This document shows positions 43,234 through 53,974 of a DNA stretch of 60,280 nucleotides, piece after piece. The stretch is from Phycisphaerales bacterium. GTDB lineage: Bacteria; Planctomycetota; Phycisphaerae; Phycisphaerales; UBA1924. The stretch covers positions 1-60,280 of the forward strand of contig JALHOJ010000017.1 of the NCBI GenBank assembly GCA_022843045.1, given 5' to 3'. Each line of letters opens with the position of its first letter. Position 1 is the first letter of the stretch. A program made the translations under genes and the position numbers. A model generated the notes under the pieces. That model saw nothing but the letters and a program-made list of their open reading frames with translations. It had not been told where the DNA came from and made no database searches.

Positions 43234-44352
43234 ATGGTCAACAAGATCGAACAAGACCATCAGCGGTTTCGGCAGATCGTCCGCGGGAAGATCCGCAAGG
43301 ACCTGCGTCGCTTCATTTCCCGGGGCGACATGCTGGGACGCGAGGGCAAGCGGACGGTGAGCATTCCGATCCACGATGTGGACCTGCCCCGGTTTCAGTA
43401 TGGGGACAACTCGGGCGTGGGCATGGGCGAAGGCGAAGAGGGCCAGGGCGTGGGCCAGGGCCAGCAAGGCAAGGGCCAGGGCCAGGGGGGCGAGGAAGAA
43501 GGCAAGCACATTCTGGAAGTGGATGTGTCGCTGGAGGAACTCGCGGACATTCTCGCGGAAGAACTGCGACTGCCCCGCATCGAGCCCAAGGGCGCCAACA
43601 AGATCACGACCCTGCGCGACAAGTACACGGGTATTCGGCCGGTGGGCCCCGCGAGCCTGCGGAGCTTCAAACGCACCTATCGCGAGGCCCTCAAGCGCCA
43701 GCTCGCCATGGGCATGTATGACCCCGCGAACCCGGTCATCGTGCCGATCAAGAACGACCTGCGCTTCCGCACGTGGAACGAGGTGAAGAAGCCTCAATCC
43801 AACGCCGCGATCGTGTACATGATGGACGTTTCGGGCAGCATGGGCGAGGAGCAGAAGGAACTGGTGCGGCTCGAGGCGTTCTGGATCGACACGTGGCTGC
43901 GACGCAACTACGAGGGGATCGAGAGCCGGTACATCGTGCATGATGTCAAGGCGGCTGAGGTTGACAAGAAGACGTTCTTCAGCATCCGCGAGGACGGCGG
44001 GACGCGGATCTCGTCTGCGCTGGTCACGTGCAAGGAACTGCTGGATGCGCACTACGACCCTAGCGAGTGGAACGTGTACCTGTTCCACTTCAGCGACGGC
44101 GACAACAGCAGCGACGCGGACAACAAGCTGTGCGTCAAGCTGCTGCGAGAGCAGTTGCTCAATCGCTGCAACATGTTCGGCTACTGCCAGGTCGCCAGCG
44201 CATACGGCAGCGGCAGCTTCCTGGGCGTGCTCAATGAAGCCTTCCCGGGCGGCGACGCGGACGAACGCGGGCCCCGGTTGGTGACGAGCAAGGTTGGGGG
44301 TCGCGATGACGTGCTGGAGAGCCTGCGGACGTTTTTCAAGCAAGGGCGGTAG
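43234..44352 (+). CDS. yeaH: YeaH/DUF444 family protein with VWA-like domain
   Basis: A 372-residue protein of the DUF444 family. The N terminus VNKIEQDHQRFRQIVRGKIRKDLRRFIS, the Gly/Gln/Glu-rich linker GQGVGQGQQGKGQGQGGEEE (residues about 69-88), and YMMDVSGSMGEEQKELVRLEAFWIDTWLRRNY with its MIDAS DxSGS are diagnostic. In E. coli and Bacillus the family sits with the PrkA kinase (YeaG) and SpoVR; neither is next to it here. Start ATG 43234 at MVNKIEQ. Role: stress or starvation response, by family only. Confidence 0.9.
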   Translation: MVNKIEQDHQRFRQIVRGKIRKDLRRFISRGDMLGREGKRTVSIPIHDVDLPRFQYGDNSGVGMGEGEEGQGVGQGQQGKGQGQGGEEEGKHILEVDVSLEELADILAEELRLPRIEPKGANKITTLRDKYTGIRPVGPASLRSFKRTYREALKRQLAMGMYDPANPVIVPIKNDLRFRTWNEVKKPQSNAAIVYMMDVSGSMGEEQKELVRLEAFWIDTWLRRNYEGIESRYIVHDVKAAEVDKKTFFSIREDGGTRISSALVTCKELLDAHYDPSEWNVYLFHFSDGDNSSDADNKLCVKLLREQLLNRCNMFGYCQVASAYGSGSFLGVLNEAFPGGDADERGPRLVTSKVGGRDDVLESLRTFFKQGR

Positions 44353-44621
44353 CACACGCGTTCAGTCAATAGCAGATTGACCGAGCGTTGCGAACGATCG
44401 AGGCAAGCAAACGAAAATGAGAGAATTCCACAGTTGCGCAGAGTCCGGACTGAACCACAAGATCCTATCAACGAGTTGGTCTCGCAGTGGACTGAGGGTC
44501 TTGCCGACGCCACTGACTTGATGTTTGCTTCACGAAGCTGGCGGTATACAGCTTGTGTGGCTCCGATGTGACTCAGGTTAAGCAGTTCTTCTCGACGCAC
44601 TGAGCCGTGTACCCTCTATCC

Positions 44622-45620
44622 ATGCCACGTGTTCAAACGCTTTTCACGTTGTTGATTGCGCTCGGCACCGCGGCTGGCTGCGACAGATCTCCCGCTGTTG
44701 GAGTCCAGACGATGCCCAACTCACCGCAATCAGCCGAGTCTACTTCTCGCACGAACGAGCCCGCGTCGCTCAGTTCTCAGGCCATCGCGGTTGAGAGGCT
44801 CATGTACCAGCCGGTCTTTCTGGAGCTTACTGGAACCAACGCGGAGTCATCGAGCGGCAGGTTCGCGCGATGGGAAGTCCGCATGGGAATGGAAGGGTGG
44901 CCCGTCGACTCGGGAACCCGAATCTCTGAGGAGTTGACGATCTCGTCACTCGAAGCGCTGGACGAGAAGGGTGCCCCACTGAACATTTACCTGGAGCCAG
45001 TGAAGCCACCGAACTGGATGGAGGCAACACAGGCCGCGAAGTTTCGAGACGGTCAGGGCACTCCTCGCAGATTGTGGGAGAGTCAGGTTCCATCGAGCGT
45101 GTCTTACTTCGAACTTGACTTCTCAATCGAGCAGCTTCCAAGGTACTTTTCGACGATCCGTGGAATCATCCACGGAAGCATGGTGCGGGAAGAACGAATC
45201 GTCGCAGCGGACTACGGAGCAACCAGCGTCGACTTGGGTCTAGGCGTCAACGCAACAATCGAATACGATGCAAAGGGCGATCCCCGGCTCGGCCGTGGCT
45301 CAATCGGACCAGTCATCAGCGTGGTTCGACCGTCGCGGACTTCGCCGCCGTACTTGGTTGAAGTTCAAGCTCTATCCAAGACTTCGGATGTGCTCGCGAG
45401 CTTCAGCGCTCGTACTGAGCAAGAAGTCCCAAACGGCTTCAAGACCGTGTACCACAACGGCCGCCCCTTCAATGAAATGCAGCCGCCTGCGACATGGCGG
45501 TTCGTCGTCGCCGACAAGTTCGAGGACTTTGCGCTTCCGATTGAATTGAAGAATGTGCCTGGAGCCAGCTTTCGAACGGTGCACGTTTCGGAAAGTGAGA
45601 GTTCCGATCGGAGACGGTAA
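44622..45620 (+). CDS. Putative lipoprotein, unknown function
   Basis: A protein of about 332 residues. MPRVQTLFTLLIALGTAAGC is a lipoprotein signal with lipobox TAAGC, so it should be acylated on the cysteine and be processed by signal peptidase II. The mature N terminus is Ser/Pro-rich. The remaining chain (VERLMYQPVFLELTGT... RFVVADKFEDFALPIELKNV) is beta-rich without a recognised domain. A GTG at 44607 would add five residues; ATG 44622 is preferred. Base composition is less GC-rich than neighbours, like the exported operon at 13-15 kb. Confidence 0.65.
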   Translation: MPRVQTLFTLLIALGTAAGCDRSPAVGVQTMPNSPQSAESTSRTNEPASLSSQAIAVERLMYQPVFLELTGTNAESSSGRFARWEVRMGMEGWPVDSGTRISEELTISSLEALDEKGAPLNIYLEPVKPPNWMEATQAAKFRDGQGTPRRLWESQVPSSVSYFELDFSIEQLPRYFSTIRGIIHGSMVREERIVAADYGATSVDLGLGVNATIEYDAKGDPRLGRGSIGPVISVVRPSRTSPPYLVEVQALSKTSDVLASFSARTEQEVPNGFKTVYHNGRPFNEMQPPATWRFVVADKFEDFALPIELKNVPGASFRTVHVSESESSDRRR

Positions 45621-45733
45621 GGAATTGACTTTGTCGCGGCCGCCTTGCTCTGCCATGACTCCCGGCAATGATCTGTGACGTCGTAAGACCGAACCCAGAG
45701 TGGTCAACGGATAACTGAGACAAAGCAATGGAA

Positions 45734-45769
45734 GCAAAAACGACAACCGCCGACGGTGAGGTCGGCGGT
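45734..45769 (-). terminator. Terminator after the 16S rRNA gene
   Basis: ACCGCCGAC (45746-45754) and GTCGGCGGT (45761-45769) pair perfectly around GGTGAG. On minus it is followed by TGTCGTTTTTGC, a T tract. It lies about 200 nt past the 16S 3' end, and no 23S or tRNA lies between, so the 16S transcript appears to end here. A second small stem GCGTCTG/CAGACGC (45816-45833) precedes it. Confidence 0.82.
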
Positions 45770-45961
45770 CGTGGTGTTTGCACACGTTGACAAGAAAAAC
45801 AGTTGGAGCCGCTTGGGCGTCTGTTGCCAGACGCATATCCCTCGTTGTCATCGTTGACGGTGAGTTTCGAGAGACGAGATTGTGTTGACTTATCCGGGTG
45901 CGGGTTACCCCGCGAGGAAAAGATCTGTTTGATCTGATCCTATGTCCGGTCTAAGGAAATC

Positions 45962-47447
<1,486 letters not shown>

Positions 47448-47870
47448 TTTTCTTTTTATCCGCCTGGTCATTTCTGACCGGCGGAGAAGTTCAAAGAAGC
47501 GACCATGTTGCCGCGGCCACTCATCCCATCATCCCTCCTGCCCGAAGGCTCGGATTCGTGATGGGCCGGCGACCGCGTCGGTCTCAGCGTTGTCCTCTTT
47601 CGAGGCTTTCGCTGCCCCTCGTCGGCTCGACGAGGGGAAAAATTCTTGGTTCTCACTAGTGATGATCTTGTGTTTGACAATTTCATCTGCTTGCACTTGA
47701 GTGATTCCCATGCACACCTGTGAAGACTGTGCATCGACCTGCTCTCTCGCTTGCCTTGTACGGGGCAGAGGAGCATTTGGGATTCCCCAAAGGACGGCCG
47801 GGTCGGCGACGTCGCGGATGCAATCCGCTATCCAATGGGGCACACTCTCGTGCGGCTTCCAACTGTTTAC

Positions 47871-47882
47871 TTTTCAAAGAGC
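47871..47882 (-). promoter_or_regulatory. boxA-like antitermination site in rRNA leader
   Basis: GCTCTTTGAAAA on the minus strand matches the rrn boxA consensus GCTCTTTAACAA closely. It lies about 110 nt after the predicted promoter, in the 540-nt 16S leader (47448-47987). The leader also has stems CCCCTCGTCG/CGACGAGGGG near 47616-47638 and CCGCC-GGTC/GACC-GGCGG near 47460-47484, possibly RNase III processing stems. Confidence 0.7.
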
Positions 47883-47987
47883 TGCCTGCCAGTCGACTTC
47901 ATCTTGCGATGCGAGTCTTCCGAACGAGTCGGCGAGGCTTCAACCAACCTGACGGTCGGCCAGCCCCGTTTGACCAGCGGGGAGAGG

Positions 47988-48017
47988 AGCATAAGCGAAG
48001 ACCCTCCCCCGCGTCAA
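47988..48017 (-). promoter_or_regulatory. Predicted rRNA promoter
   Basis: On minus TTGACG (48017-48012), 18-nt spacer, TATGCT (47993-47988). A second TTGACC lies 15 nt further upstream. Located between comF and the 16S leader. Confidence 0.65.
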
Positions 48018-48165
48018 GCCGGTCAGGTCAAGACTTTTTGAAGGTCGGTACGCAAAGCCCTGCTTTTCATGGGCTTGCGCGAAACTTTCCCCCGACCTTC
48101 CACACCTGAAATTCCCGCGATTTCTTGATCCGTCGGTCGGGAACCCTCGGCGGAGGGGCGTTTGG

Positions 48166-49077
48166 TCAACCTCGCTCGCCCGCGACCGCCACCACCGCAG
48201 CCAGGACCGAGAACTGTGGACTCTCTTCGCGGGGCGTGCCTTTTGTGGAGCGATTCAGCCCCACCAGCAGCGCCCGGCATGCCTCCTCGAGGGTAGCTCC
48301 GCTCGTCAGGACGTCATCAATCAGGATCAGTGTCTTCCCGGCCAGCTCGCTCCGACTTTGCCAAGGCTTGGGACGCATCGTGCCCCGAATGTTCTTCCGG
48401 CGGAGGTCGAAGGACTTGGCCTGCTGGGTGGGCGTGAATTGCCGAAACAGGGGCTGGCTGATCGGGCTGGGCCTGCCCCACTGCTCAGCGAGGGCGGCCT
48501 GCATGCCCCGGGCGAGGGCGTGGGTGTGGTCGAGGGGTCGCTGGGCTCTTCGCCGGAGGGCCATCGGGATCGGCACGAGCAACACGGCGTCGGGGTCTTG
48601 GGGGCCAATGGCGAGGGCGACCTGATCGCCCAACTCGCGGCCCACGTCCGTTGCAAGCCGGCGAAAGCCGGCATGCTTGATTTCGAGGATTGCGTCGCGA
48701 AGCAGGCCTTCGTACGGGCCAAGGCGGATCACGGCGTCCCATGGCACTTTGGTTTCGCGACAAGACGCGCACCCGCCGGCGTCGGCTTCAAAGTCCCCCA
48801 CGCTCCTGCCGCAGCGCTGGCACCAGAGGCCGATGGGCTCGGGTTGCCAGGTCGTCTCCCGGCAGCGACGCGGCCAGGCGGGAGACAGCACGCCCAGCCA
48901 GGTTTCCTCGACGTGCTCCCAGAGGGAGCGAGGATCGATGACGCCGAGCGTTGGAGGGCGGCGAGAGGGCTTTGCCGAGGGGCGATGTTGCGGAGTGCGG
49001 GGAGCAGGCGAAGCGTCGAGCGGCTGTGGGGGCCAGATGAAGCGAGCGGGCTTGGGGATGGGCTCGCGGGGCGACAT
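48166..49077 (-). CDS. comF: ComF family phosphoribosyltransferase-like protein
   Basis: A protein of about 303 residues. An N-terminal Pro-rich stretch precedes a zinc ribbon (LWCQRCGRSVGDFEADAGGCASC, two CxxC pairs). The phosphoribosyltransferase domain has the PRPP loop LILIDDVLTSGATLEEA, and the conserved VLLVPIPMALRRRAQRP and QAKSFDLRRKNIRG blocks of ComF/GntX. In competent bacteria ComF works with the ComFA helicase in DNA uptake. ATG 49077 (MSPREPIPKPARF) is chosen; the frame is open upstream through an octamer tandem repeat (encoding SVALSLCR units). The frame ends 3' near the rRNA promoter. Confidence 0.9.
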   Translation of the reverse strand: MSPREPIPKPARFIWPPQPLDASPAPRTPQHRPSAKPSRRPPTLGVIDPRSLWEHVEETWLGVLSPAWPRRCRETTWQPEPIGLWCQRCGRSVGDFEADAGGCASCRETKVPWDAVIRLGPYEGLLRDAILEIKHAGFRRLATDVGRELGDQVALAIGPQDPDAVLLVPIPMALRRRAQRPLDHTHALARGMQAALAEQWGRPSPISQPLFRQFTPTQQAKSFDLRRKNIRGTMRPKPWQSRSELAGKTLILIDDVLTSGATLEEACRALLVGLNRSTKGTPREESPQFSVLAAVVAVAGERG

Positions 49078-49113
49078 GGGGGAGGGTACGGGTGGGTGCG
49101 AGAGTGCGAAGGT

Positions 49114-49165
49114 GCGACAGAGCGACAGAGCGACAGAGCGACAGAGCGACAGAGCGACAGAGCGA
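49114..49165. repeat. Octamer tandem repeat, 6.5 units of GCGACAGA
   Basis: A perfect tandem array of 8-bp units between the ankyrin gene stop and the comF start, 37-88 nt upstream of the comF ATG. Because 8 is not a multiple of 3, gain or loss of a unit would change the frame of any start upstream of the array. Confidence 0.9.
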
Positions 49166-49178
49166 TGCATTCTGTAAG

Positions 49179-49871
49179 TCAGTGTTGCTGGTCGCGGGTG
49201 TAGCGGGGGTGGTTGGTGGGCTTGAAGGGGATCGTGGCGATCAAGTCGCGGATTGCGGGGCTTGCTTTCTTGCTGCGGTCTCGCGGCGAGATCCACATCC
49301 AGCCTGGGATGTCGGGGTTCGCGCCGGCGCGGACCAGAATCTCCGTGACTTCATGGTGGTTCTCGGAGATCGCCTCGGCCAGAGCAGTTTCACCGGCGAG
49401 ATCCTCGTTGTGAGCATCGGGGTTCGCGCCCAGATCCAACAGCAACGAGACCAACGCGACGTTGTTCTGACCGGCAGCCAGAGCGAGGGGTGACAGGGTG
49501 AAGTGATCACCCGAAGTGCAATCGTTCAGCGCTTCGAGCAGGCCCGACTGGCCGCGAAGTTTGGCGATGGCTTCGAAGTGATTGCGTTCAACTGCATCCT
49601 GCAGTGGATAGAACCACCAGTCGAGGTTGCCCCAGCATTCGAACTCTTCAGGAATTGTGCATCCGTTTTGTAGCACAAGGTCGAGGATCGCTACGGAACC
49701 AGCGGCCACGGATCTTCCAATCGGGCACATGCCCGGCCGGCGAAGATTCGCTCCCGCCGCAAACGAAGCCTGAAACTCAACAATATTGGCGTCGTCGATC
49801 GCGTGCGCGCATCGCAAGTCCTGCGACGGCGGCCTCTGTTCCTGCTGGAGCCACTCGTGGTCACACCCCAT
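49179..49871 (-). CDS. Ankyrin-repeat protein
   Basis: A protein of about 230 residues made of ankyrin repeats: DDANIVEFQASFAAGANLR, AVAAGSVAILDLVLQNGC, PLQDAVERNHFEAIAKLRGQ, PLALAAGQNNVALVSLLLDLGANPDAHN, TALAEAISENHHEVTEILVRAGANPDIPG. No signal peptide, so probably cytoplasmic protein binding. ATG 49871 is chosen over an open extension to 49931. The two C-terminal repeats are canonical and the first ones degenerate. Partner unknown. It precedes comF on the same strand. Confidence 0.85.
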   Translation of the reverse strand: MGCDHEWLQQEQRPPSQDLRCAHAIDDANIVEFQASFAAGANLRRPGMCPIGRSVAAGSVAILDLVLQNGCTIPEEFECWGNLDWWFYPLQDAVERNHFEAIAKLRGQSGLLEALNDCTSGDHFTLSPLALAAGQNNVALVSLLLDLGANPDAHNEDLAGETALAEAISENHHEVTEILVRAGANPDIPGWMWISPRDRSKKASPAIRDLIATIPFKPTNHPRYTRDQQH

Positions 49872-49989
49872 GGAGGATGGTACCGGGTTGGATGATGTGA
49901 GACGGGGAAGCGTGCTGCGGGATGATCGCAACTGGCTTTACCAGCGTCTTATTGCCGGGGGATTCAGCGCGCACCGATGGTACAAAGCG

Positions 49990-50016
49990 CGACGCTTCCT
50001 GACGGGCGCGTTTCGT
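49990..50016 (-). repeat. Post-stop hairpin element, copy 4
   Basis: Overlaps the first base of the nadA stop codon region and runs downstream of it. ACGAA, outer stem ACGC/GCGT, internal loop GC/AA, inner stem CC/GG, tetraloop GTCA. Shares the internal loop with copy 1 and the tetraloop with copy 3. Confidence 0.75.
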
Positions 50017-51284
50017 TAGTCGGCGGTGGCGAGTTGTGAGAGGCGCTGGGCCTGGGTTGGCGTCGGCGCGAGGGTTAGGCCCAGCATGCGGTCGATAGCC
50101 AGCAGCGCCGGATCGCGCACCTCTTTGGGGACGATGATCTGGTTCACGATGCGGGGCTTGGGCTGCTTGCCGTTGCTCGTGCGTTCCTCAAACTTCCCGG
50201 CGAGGTTGTCGAGGACCCAGAGCATGTGGGGCTGGTCGATGCGGTACATCGTCGTGCAGAGGCACTGACAGTCGGAGAGGATGCGGACGTGCACGCCCCG
50301 CACTGCCGCGGCTTTGGCGATCCGGTTGACCAAGTGAATCTCGGTGCCCACGGCCCAGCGGGTGCCGGGCTTGGCTTGTTCGATGGTCTGGATGATGTAC
50401 TCGGTGCTGCCGTTGAGGTCGGCCTTGTCCACGACTTCCTTGCTGCATTCGGGATGCACGAGAATCTGCATGGGCTCGATGCCCTTGGCGGCGTCGATCT
50501 TGTTCTGATCGCGGATCTGATCGCAGTGTTCGGGCCTGAACAACTTGTGCACGCTGCAGTGCCCGGCCCACAGAATCACATCGCTGTCGAGCAGTTGCTG
50601 AGGCGTTGCGCCGCCCAGCGCGACGCCTTTGCGCGTCGTACGCGGGTCGTAGACGCACGAGTGCTTCGCGACATCGATGCCGAACTTCGCGGCGGTGTTG
50701 CGACCAAGGTGCTGGTCGGGGAGGAACAGGACTTTCTGTCCTTCCTTCATGGCCCACCTGAACACCTCCAGCGCGTTGCTGCTGGTGCAGCAGGCCCCGC
50801 CATGCTGGCCCACGAACGCCTTGATCGCTGCGGAGGAGTTCACGTACGTGATCGGCACGATCCGCCCCTGCCAGCCCTGCTCTCGCAGCGACGCGTGGAT
50901 GTCGTTCCATGCCTGGACCGTGTCGTCGTACTGGGCCATGTCCGCCATGCTGCACCCGGCGGACAGGTCAGGCAGAATCACCGCGACTTCGGGCGGCGTG
51001 AGCATGTCGGCGGTTTCGGCCATGAAGTGCACGCCGCAGAACATGACGTACTTGGGTGGGCTTGATGAATCAGCGAGTCCGCTAGAGAGTCTGGCCGCGA
51101 TCTGGCTGAGCTTGAGGCTGTCGCCCGTGTAGTCGGCGTGCTGGATCACTTCGTCGGTCTGGTAGTGATGACCGAGGATCACCAGTTCCTTGCCCAGCTC
51201 CTTGCGACGCTGACCAATCGCCGTCGCGAGGTCGGCTTCCGGCATTCTGGTATAGATGTCGGGAAGGCTGGGTTGCCAGAGCAT
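50016..51284 (-). CDS. nadA: Quinolinate synthase
   Basis: A protein of about 422 residues condensing iminoaspartate with dihydroxyacetone phosphate to quinolinate in NAD synthesis; it carries a 4Fe-4S cluster. LGHHYQTDEVIQHADYTGDSL opens the first domain. The three cluster cysteines are in VMFCGVHFMAE, GGACCTSSNA (third domain region) and VHPECSKEVV. It is longer than the E. coli form (347), mainly in the C-terminal extension after SDCQCLCTTMYRIDQPHMLWVLDNLAG. ATG 51284 is chosen; GTG at 51317 is an alternative that would almost touch the upstream gene's stop. No nadB/nadC alongside. Confidence 0.94.
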   Translation of the reverse strand: MLWQPSLPDIYTRMPEADLATAIGQRRKELGKELVILGHHYQTDEVIQHADYTGDSLKLSQIAARLSSGLADSSSPPKYVMFCGVHFMAETADMLTPPEVAVILPDLSAGCSMADMAQYDDTVQAWNDIHASLREQGWQGRIVPITYVNSSAAIKAFVGQHGGACCTSSNALEVFRWAMKEGQKVLFLPDQHLGRNTAAKFGIDVAKHSCVYDPRTTRKGVALGGATPQQLLDSDVILWAGHCSVHKLFRPEHCDQIRDQNKIDAAKGIEPMQILVHPECSKEVVDKADLNGSTEYIIQTIEQAKPGTRWAVGTEIHLVNRIAKAAAVRGVHVRILSDCQCLCTTMYRIDQPHMLWVLDNLAGKFEERTSNGKQPKPRIVNQIIVPKEVRDPALLAIDRMLGLTLAPTPTQAQRLSQLATAD

Positions 51285-51320
51285 GTCGAAGGGTAGGGGG
51301 AATCCGACGTTCCGCACTGC

Positions 51321-52616
51321 TCAGCAAGGCCCCTCGCTGAAGACCGAAAAGAAGGCATCCACGTCCTGGGGATCAAACAGCGAGCCGTCGTTGTTGAAGT
51401 CCAGATCGTTGCACGTGGCGTTGGCCGGGATGCAGGGGCCTTCGCTGAACACGCTGAAGAACGCGTCCACGTCCGTCGGGTCAAACAGCGAGCCGTCGTT
51501 GTTGAAGTCAATCGGATCGCACCGGCAGTTGCCGACGTACCCCAGGCGCGCGAGTTTGTTCGCCGGCAGCGTGCCGGAGGCGTTCGCGGCTTGCGTGAAG
51601 CTCCCGGCGACGAACAGGTCGCCGTTGGGGGCGACGGCCATCGCGCTCACCGCACCGTTCAGGCCCGTGGCGAAGGGTTCCCATTGCGAGTTGCGGAAGC
51701 GGAGGATGCCGTGCTGGTTGAGCACGCCGCCCGAGCCACCCGCGTAGACCTCGCCATTGGGCGCGACGACGACGGGGCCGGTGAATGTGATGTTGGGCGA
51801 CGAGAAGGCCATCGCGCTCCATGTTGAGCCGTTGAACCACGCGGCGCGGTTGGCCGCGACGCTGGCGATGCTGCTGAACTGCCCAGTCACCGCGACGCGA
51901 TCCGCGCCCAAGCTCCAGATACGGTTAACGGTCTGGTTGAGGCCCGTGACCGGAGCGGTGAACGCGTTGCTGCCGAATCGGCGTGCGAAGTTGCGTTCCG
52001 CCGTGACTTCCCGCCCTTGCCCATCGATCGCGATGTCGTACACGTCAGACGGTGCGGAGCCGAAGGCCAACCACGCGGTGCCGTCCCAACGCGCCAGGCC
52101 CGCGGCGGGCACGCCGTTCCACGCATTGAAGTACCCCACGGCGCACACATGATTCCCCGAGACGGCCATCGCCGTCACCACGCCCACGCCCGTGCCCAGC
52201 GTGGGCCCACCCGGGCTGAGCGCGACCCATTCCGTGCCGTCCCAACGCTTCACGCCCGAAGGGAAGTTTCCTGCGATCACCAGCGAGTTGTCGGCGAGCA
52301 CGGCAACGTCAACCACGTTGCCGCCCGGGCTGATGCCCACGCCCATGCGCGCGAACTGGCCCGTTTGCGGGTTGAAGTTGGCAACGCGATTGACGGTGAC
52401 GTTGCCGCCCGCCTGAGTGATCGTGCCGGCGAAGATCAGCAGGGGCTGCTGCGGCCCCGCTGCGTCGGGGTCCCACATGGTCATGCTCAGGACGTCACCG
52501 AAGTAGCCAAGATTGTGCGCGCCGGGCAACCACTCGGGCGGACAGGACTGGGCCCGCGCGATGCAAGGCAGCGCAGAGAGGGCGCAGATTGCGAGGTGCA
52601 TTGGTCGCACGGGCAT
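51321..52616 (-). CDS. Exported propeller-like protein with paired dockerin-like C terminus
   Basis: A protein of about 431 residues. Signal peptide MPVRPMHLAICALSALPCIARAQ. The body has Kelch/PQQ-like repeats with recurring W-x-G units (VKRWDGTEWVALSPGG, LARWDGTAWLAFGSAP, AAWFNGSTWSAMAF, LRFRNSQWEPFATGLNGAVSAMAVAPNGDLFVAGSFTQ), suggesting a beta-propeller. The C terminus has PIDFNNDGSLFDPTDVDAFFSVFSEGPC and DLDFNNDGSLFDPQDVDAFFSVFSEGPC, two dockerin-like units ending in cysteine. ATG 52616 is chosen. Its stop lies 36 bases before the nadA start. Confidence 0.82.
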   Translation of the reverse strand: MPVRPMHLAICALSALPCIARAQSCPPEWLPGAHNLGYFGDVLSMTMWDPDAAGPQQPLLIFAGTITQAGGNVTVNRVANFNPQTGQFARMGVGISPGGNVVDVAVLADNSLVIAGNFPSGVKRWDGTEWVALSPGGPTLGTGVGVVTAMAVSGNHVCAVGYFNAWNGVPAAGLARWDGTAWLAFGSAPSDVYDIAIDGQGREVTAERNFARRFGSNAFTAPVTGLNQTVNRIWSLGADRVAVTGQFSSIASVAANRAAWFNGSTWSAMAFSSPNITFTGPVVVAPNGEVYAGGSGGVLNQHGILRFRNSQWEPFATGLNGAVSAMAVAPNGDLFVAGSFTQAANASGTLPANKLARLGYVGNCRCDPIDFNNDGSLFDPTDVDAFFSVFSEGPCIPANATCNDLDFNNDGSLFDPQDVDAFFSVFSEGPC

Positions 52617-52885
52617 GGACGGCCTCCAGTCGCATCCGTGCAAAGCAGGGCAAGCAGCGCCCCAGGCGGGCCACTCCGGGCCGCGTCTATAAGATACCAC
52701 GGGAACTGGGGTTGTGCAACTGAAGTGGGAGAACGAACGAGGCGCGAGGTGCTTCGTTTGGGTTTTGATAGCGCAGATCTCCGCCCGCCGCGAAGTTTCT
52801 CGCGGACTGTGCGAGCGCGTCAACGACTTTGTCGCATGGAGCGGGGCTTGGGGGCTTGGTTGGCACAGTGCATAGGAGGCGGGTC

Positions 52886-53968
52886 ATGGTCAAGCAGTGG
52901 CGTTGGAACAACCGCGCGATGGTGTGCGCGATGGTTGCTTGCGCGGGCGGCGCAGCGTTCGGACAGAACTACAACGACGGCAACGGGCGCGAGTGGCGGC
53001 AACTCACCGCGACGACTGGCCTCACCTGGAACCAGATCGCAACGGTGTGCCCGACAGCGGCGCAAGGCGGGGGAGTGTGCAGCGGCGTCGTGGGCGGGCG
53101 AGACTTCACGGGCTGGCACTGGGCCACGCAGGATGACGTTCGCGCGCTGCTGGGCACCTTCGCGCCGGAGGTGGTGACCAGCGGCTGTGTCGGCGGGCCT
53201 CAGTATGCGGGCGCGGGGATCTACATGCTGGGCGGCGGGGTCATCAACGCGACGTGGTCGGCGTACACCACGTTTGGCGGATCGCTGTACTTGAACGGGT
53301 GGACCTCGACGCTGAATCCGCAGGGCCAGGCGTACATGGGCTCGGCGAGCGGAAACTACCCGGTCTTTGACGGATCATTCTGCGTGCTGGGCGCTTCGCC
53401 CGTCGGCAGCTTCGTGAACTACACGGGCGTGTGGCTCTGGCGGGAAGTGGCGTGCCCAACGCCCGTGGTGTCGACGCAGCCCGCGAACGTGAGCACGTGC
53501 GCAGGCGAAGGCGCGGCGGCGATCTTCGCGGCGGGCGCGTCCAACGCGCCGACGGCCAGCTATCGCTGGAGGAAGAACGGGGAGTTGATCAACGTGCAGA
53601 CGAATTCGACGGCCGGAACGTCCTCGCTGCGGATCGCGCCCGTCGGGCCGAGCGATGCAGGGTTCTATGACTGCGTGATCGCGATCGCCTGCGGATCGGC
53701 GACGACCAACGCGGCGGTCCTCACGGTGGGCGGGGGCTCTTGCCCCGTCGTCTGCAACGATATCGACGTGAACAACGACGGGGCGTACTTCGATCCCGAT
53801 GACATCGACGCGTTCCTGAGCGTCTTCAGCGAGGGTGCGTGCGTGCCCGAAGAGGCGACGTGCGATTCGATCGACTTCAACAACGATGGCTCGTTGTTTG
53901 ACCCCTGCGACATCGACTCGTTCCTGCTGGCCTTCAGCGAAGGGCCGTGCACTGCCTGCGGATCGTGA
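52886..53968 (+). CDS. Exported protein with Ig-like domain and paired dockerin-like C terminus
   Basis: A protein of about 360 residues. Signal peptide about 27 residues (MVCAMVACAGGAAFGQ). A first domain (YNDGNGREWRQLTATTGLTWNQIATVCP... FTGWHWATQDDVRALLGTF) has the W-rich pattern found in many surface proteins of this group. An Ig-like I-set domain follows (PANVSTCAGEGAAAIFAAGASNAPTASYRWRKNGELINVQT... DAGFYDCVIAI). Two dockerin-like units close it (DIDVNNDGAYFDPDDIDAFL and SIDFNNDGSLFDPCDIDSFL). ATG 52886 has GGAGG 6-10 nt upstream. Converges with pheT six bases away. Confidence 0.85.
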   Translation: MVKQWRWNNRAMVCAMVACAGGAAFGQNYNDGNGREWRQLTATTGLTWNQIATVCPTAAQGGGVCSGVVGGRDFTGWHWATQDDVRALLGTFAPEVVTSGCVGGPQYAGAGIYMLGGGVINATWSAYTTFGGSLYLNGWTSTLNPQGQAYMGSASGNYPVFDGSFCVLGASPVGSFVNYTGVWLWREVACPTPVVSTQPANVSTCAGEGAAAIFAAGASNAPTASYRWRKNGELINVQTNSTAGTSSLRIAPVGPSDAGFYDCVIAIACGSATTNAAVLTVGGGSCPVVCNDIDVNNDGAYFDPDDIDAFLSVFSEGACVPEEATCDSIDFNNDGSLFDPCDIDSFLLAFSEGPCTACGS

Positions 53969-53974
53969 GCACGC

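Noticed and set aside
49114-49165. CRISPR-like repeat
   Set aside because: Units are 8 bp, contiguous and without spacers; it is a simple tandem repeat. No cas gene is in the window.
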